Part shown: positions 4,707-5,618 of the stretch, one piece after another
Layout of the letters: every line of letters begins with the position of its first letter
Position numbering within the stretch: the stretch's first letter is position 1
Assembly (NCBI GenBank): GCA_029942065.1
Contig: JAPYTY010000154.1
Coordinates: 1-5,618 of the forward strand
Length of the DNA: 5,618 bases
Direction of reading: 5' to 3'
Origin: Acidobacteriota bacterium
GTDB taxonomy: Bacteria; Acidobacteriota; UBA6911; RPQK01; JADFOI01
Position numbers and translations under genes: made by a program
Notes under the pieces: generated by a model
What the model was told of the DNA's origin: nothing
The model's database searches: none
The model's input: the letters and a program-made list of their open reading frames with translations, nothing else

Positions 4707-5618
4707 ATGACTGTAACTGTTGAAAAATCGAAAGAAAATCAAGGTCGTCAGATGTGCTCGAGTATGCGGAATTTGATGGAAATGCTGGAGTCCCATGGGA
4801 AATTCCGCCGCGTCCAGAAGGAAGTAGATCATACCTGGGAAGTCTCCTGCATCGCGCGTTGGATCTATCAGGGTCTGCGGATGGAGGATCGGTTCGCTCT
4901 GCTTTTTGAAAATATCAAGGGATCCGATATACGTGTCGCCACCCCTTTGATCGGGGCCTCGCGCCAGGTCTATGCCCTGGCCCTGGGGACCACTCCAGAA
5001 AAAATTCATGAGGTATGGCTGGAGGCTTTGCGCCATCCCATCCCTCCGAAGGTGGTGGATTCCTCGCCCCTCCATGACGTCGTGATCGAGGGAGGGGATG
5101 TGGATCTCTCCTATTTGCCGGTGCCGATCTGGACTCCCGGCAAAGACCGCAGGCCGTGTATCACGGCATGTGTCATTACCCGGGATCATGACACCGGCGT
5201 TCAGAACATGGGGACCTATCGCTGTCAGGTACAGTCGCCAAACCGGATTACCCTGAACACCAATCCCGGACGTCAGGGTTACCAGAATTACGAGTCCTAT
5301 GCTCAGAAAGGCAAGCCTGCTCCGGTGGCTGTGGCTATTTGCTGTGAGCCGGCCGTGCACATGGCGACCTCGGCGGCACTGCCCAAGGGAGTGGATGAGA
5401 TCACGGCAGCCGGTGGGCTGAAGGGTACACCCATTGAGATGGTCCAGGCCAAGACAGTGGATATGCTGGTTCCGGCCAGTGCCGAAATTGTGGTGGAAGG
5501 GCTCCTGGATCCTACCGGTCGAATGAAGGAAGACGGTTTTGGAGAATTCGCCGGCTACATGGGGGAAGTCGGATCTCGGCCCTTCTTTGATGTCCAGTGC
5601 ATCACTCACCGAGAGGAT
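4707..5618 (+). CDS. UbiD-family decarboxylase, N-terminal part (runs off window)
   Basis: UbiD-family enzymes use prenylated FMN, made by a UbiX partner, for reversible decarboxylation of aromatic or alpha,beta-unsaturated acids. The first 304 residues are present; about a third of a usual 450-490-residue protein lies beyond the right edge. Visible family features are YLPVPIWTPG (136-145), PCITACVITRDHDTGVQNMG (150-169), YR (171-172), the VDEITAAGGL segment (229-238), MLVPASAEIVVEG (253-265) and EDGFGEFAGYMG (275-286). R172, E275 and E280 match the catalytic Arg-Glu-Glu set, and N167 and E231 match two metal ligands. The third ligand, normally His, appears to be absent (Q190 or G191). The ATG at 4707 follows GAGGG (4690-4694) by 12 nt. 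An ATG at 4752 with AAGG 7 nt upstream is an alternative, and conserved sequence begins near residue 20. It is not necessarily the ubiquinone-pathway UbiD. Confidence 0.9.
   Translation, partial: MTVTVEKSKENQGRQMCSSMRNLMEMLESHGKFRRVQKEVDHTWEVSCIARWIYQGLRMEDRFALLFENIKGSDIRVATPLIGASRQVYALALGTTPEKIHEVWLEALRHPIPPKVVDSSPLHDVVIEGGDVDLSYLPVPIWTPGKDRRPCITACVITRDHDTGVQNMGTYRCQVQSPNRITLNTNPGRQGYQNYESYAQKGKPAPVAVAICCEPAVHMATSAALPKGVDEITAAGGLKGTPIEMVQAKTVDMLVPASAEIVVEGLLDPTGRMKEDGFGEFAGYMGEVGSRPFFDVQCITHRED

Noticed and set aside
4701..5609. Minus-strand open frame of about 302 codons at the right end
   Set aside because: It is the antisense shadow of the UbiD-family gene. The plus strand carries conserved motifs throughout, and the minus product is His/Gly-rich with no domain.

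Overview
The window is bacterial chromosomal DNA of moderately high GC, by eye in the upper fifties percent inside genes. It comes from a genome whose intergenic regions are rich in repeats. Three complete genes are confidently identified: endonuclease IV (nfo) and a two-gene TAXI-type TRAP transporter. A UbiD-family decarboxylase runs off the right edge, and a small divergent gene of unknown function lies on the left. The phylum cannot be fixed. A lipoprotein-type solute receptor, a fused TRAP permease and many short intergenic repeats would suit a repeat-rich environmental lineage, but this is only a guess. No tRNA, rRNA, CRISPR array or transposase gene was seen.

Left region (1-524): positions 1-76 hold a degenerate 28-bp tandem repeat. 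Its units can form hairpins whose stem arms differ between units but still pair. An AT-rich repeat follows (79-110), then a GTCAG heptad tract (117-143) that runs into the stop codon of a 96-residue hypothetical protein on the minus strand (140-430). A 94-bp gap separates that gene from nfo, which is transcribed in the opposite direction.

Middle (525-1773): nfo encodes a full-length AP endonuclease of 287 residues. All nine zinc ligands of the Escherichia coli enzyme are present at a constant +2 numbering offset. The 385 bp after it contain no gene but are highly structured: CCACAAAG direct repeats, an A/T hairpin that may act as a weak terminator, and a composite palindrome (about 1479-1687) built from nested and competing inverted repeats. 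A 32-bp block inside this palindrome is an inverted copy (28 of 32 matches) of 79-110, so related repeats flank the small gene and nfo.

Right region (1774-5618): a plausible promoter (1724-1752) precedes a TAXI receptor lipoprotein. The fused 4TM/12TM permease follows, sharing a 4-bp GTGA stop/start overlap that implies translational coupling. After 138 bp containing a GTTCGTTTG inverted repeat comes the 5' two thirds of a UbiD-family gene with the Arg-Glu-Glu catalytic set. The arrangement suggests uptake of an organic acid by the TRAP system and prenylated-FMN-dependent (de)carboxylation of it or a derivative. That link rests on gene order alone.
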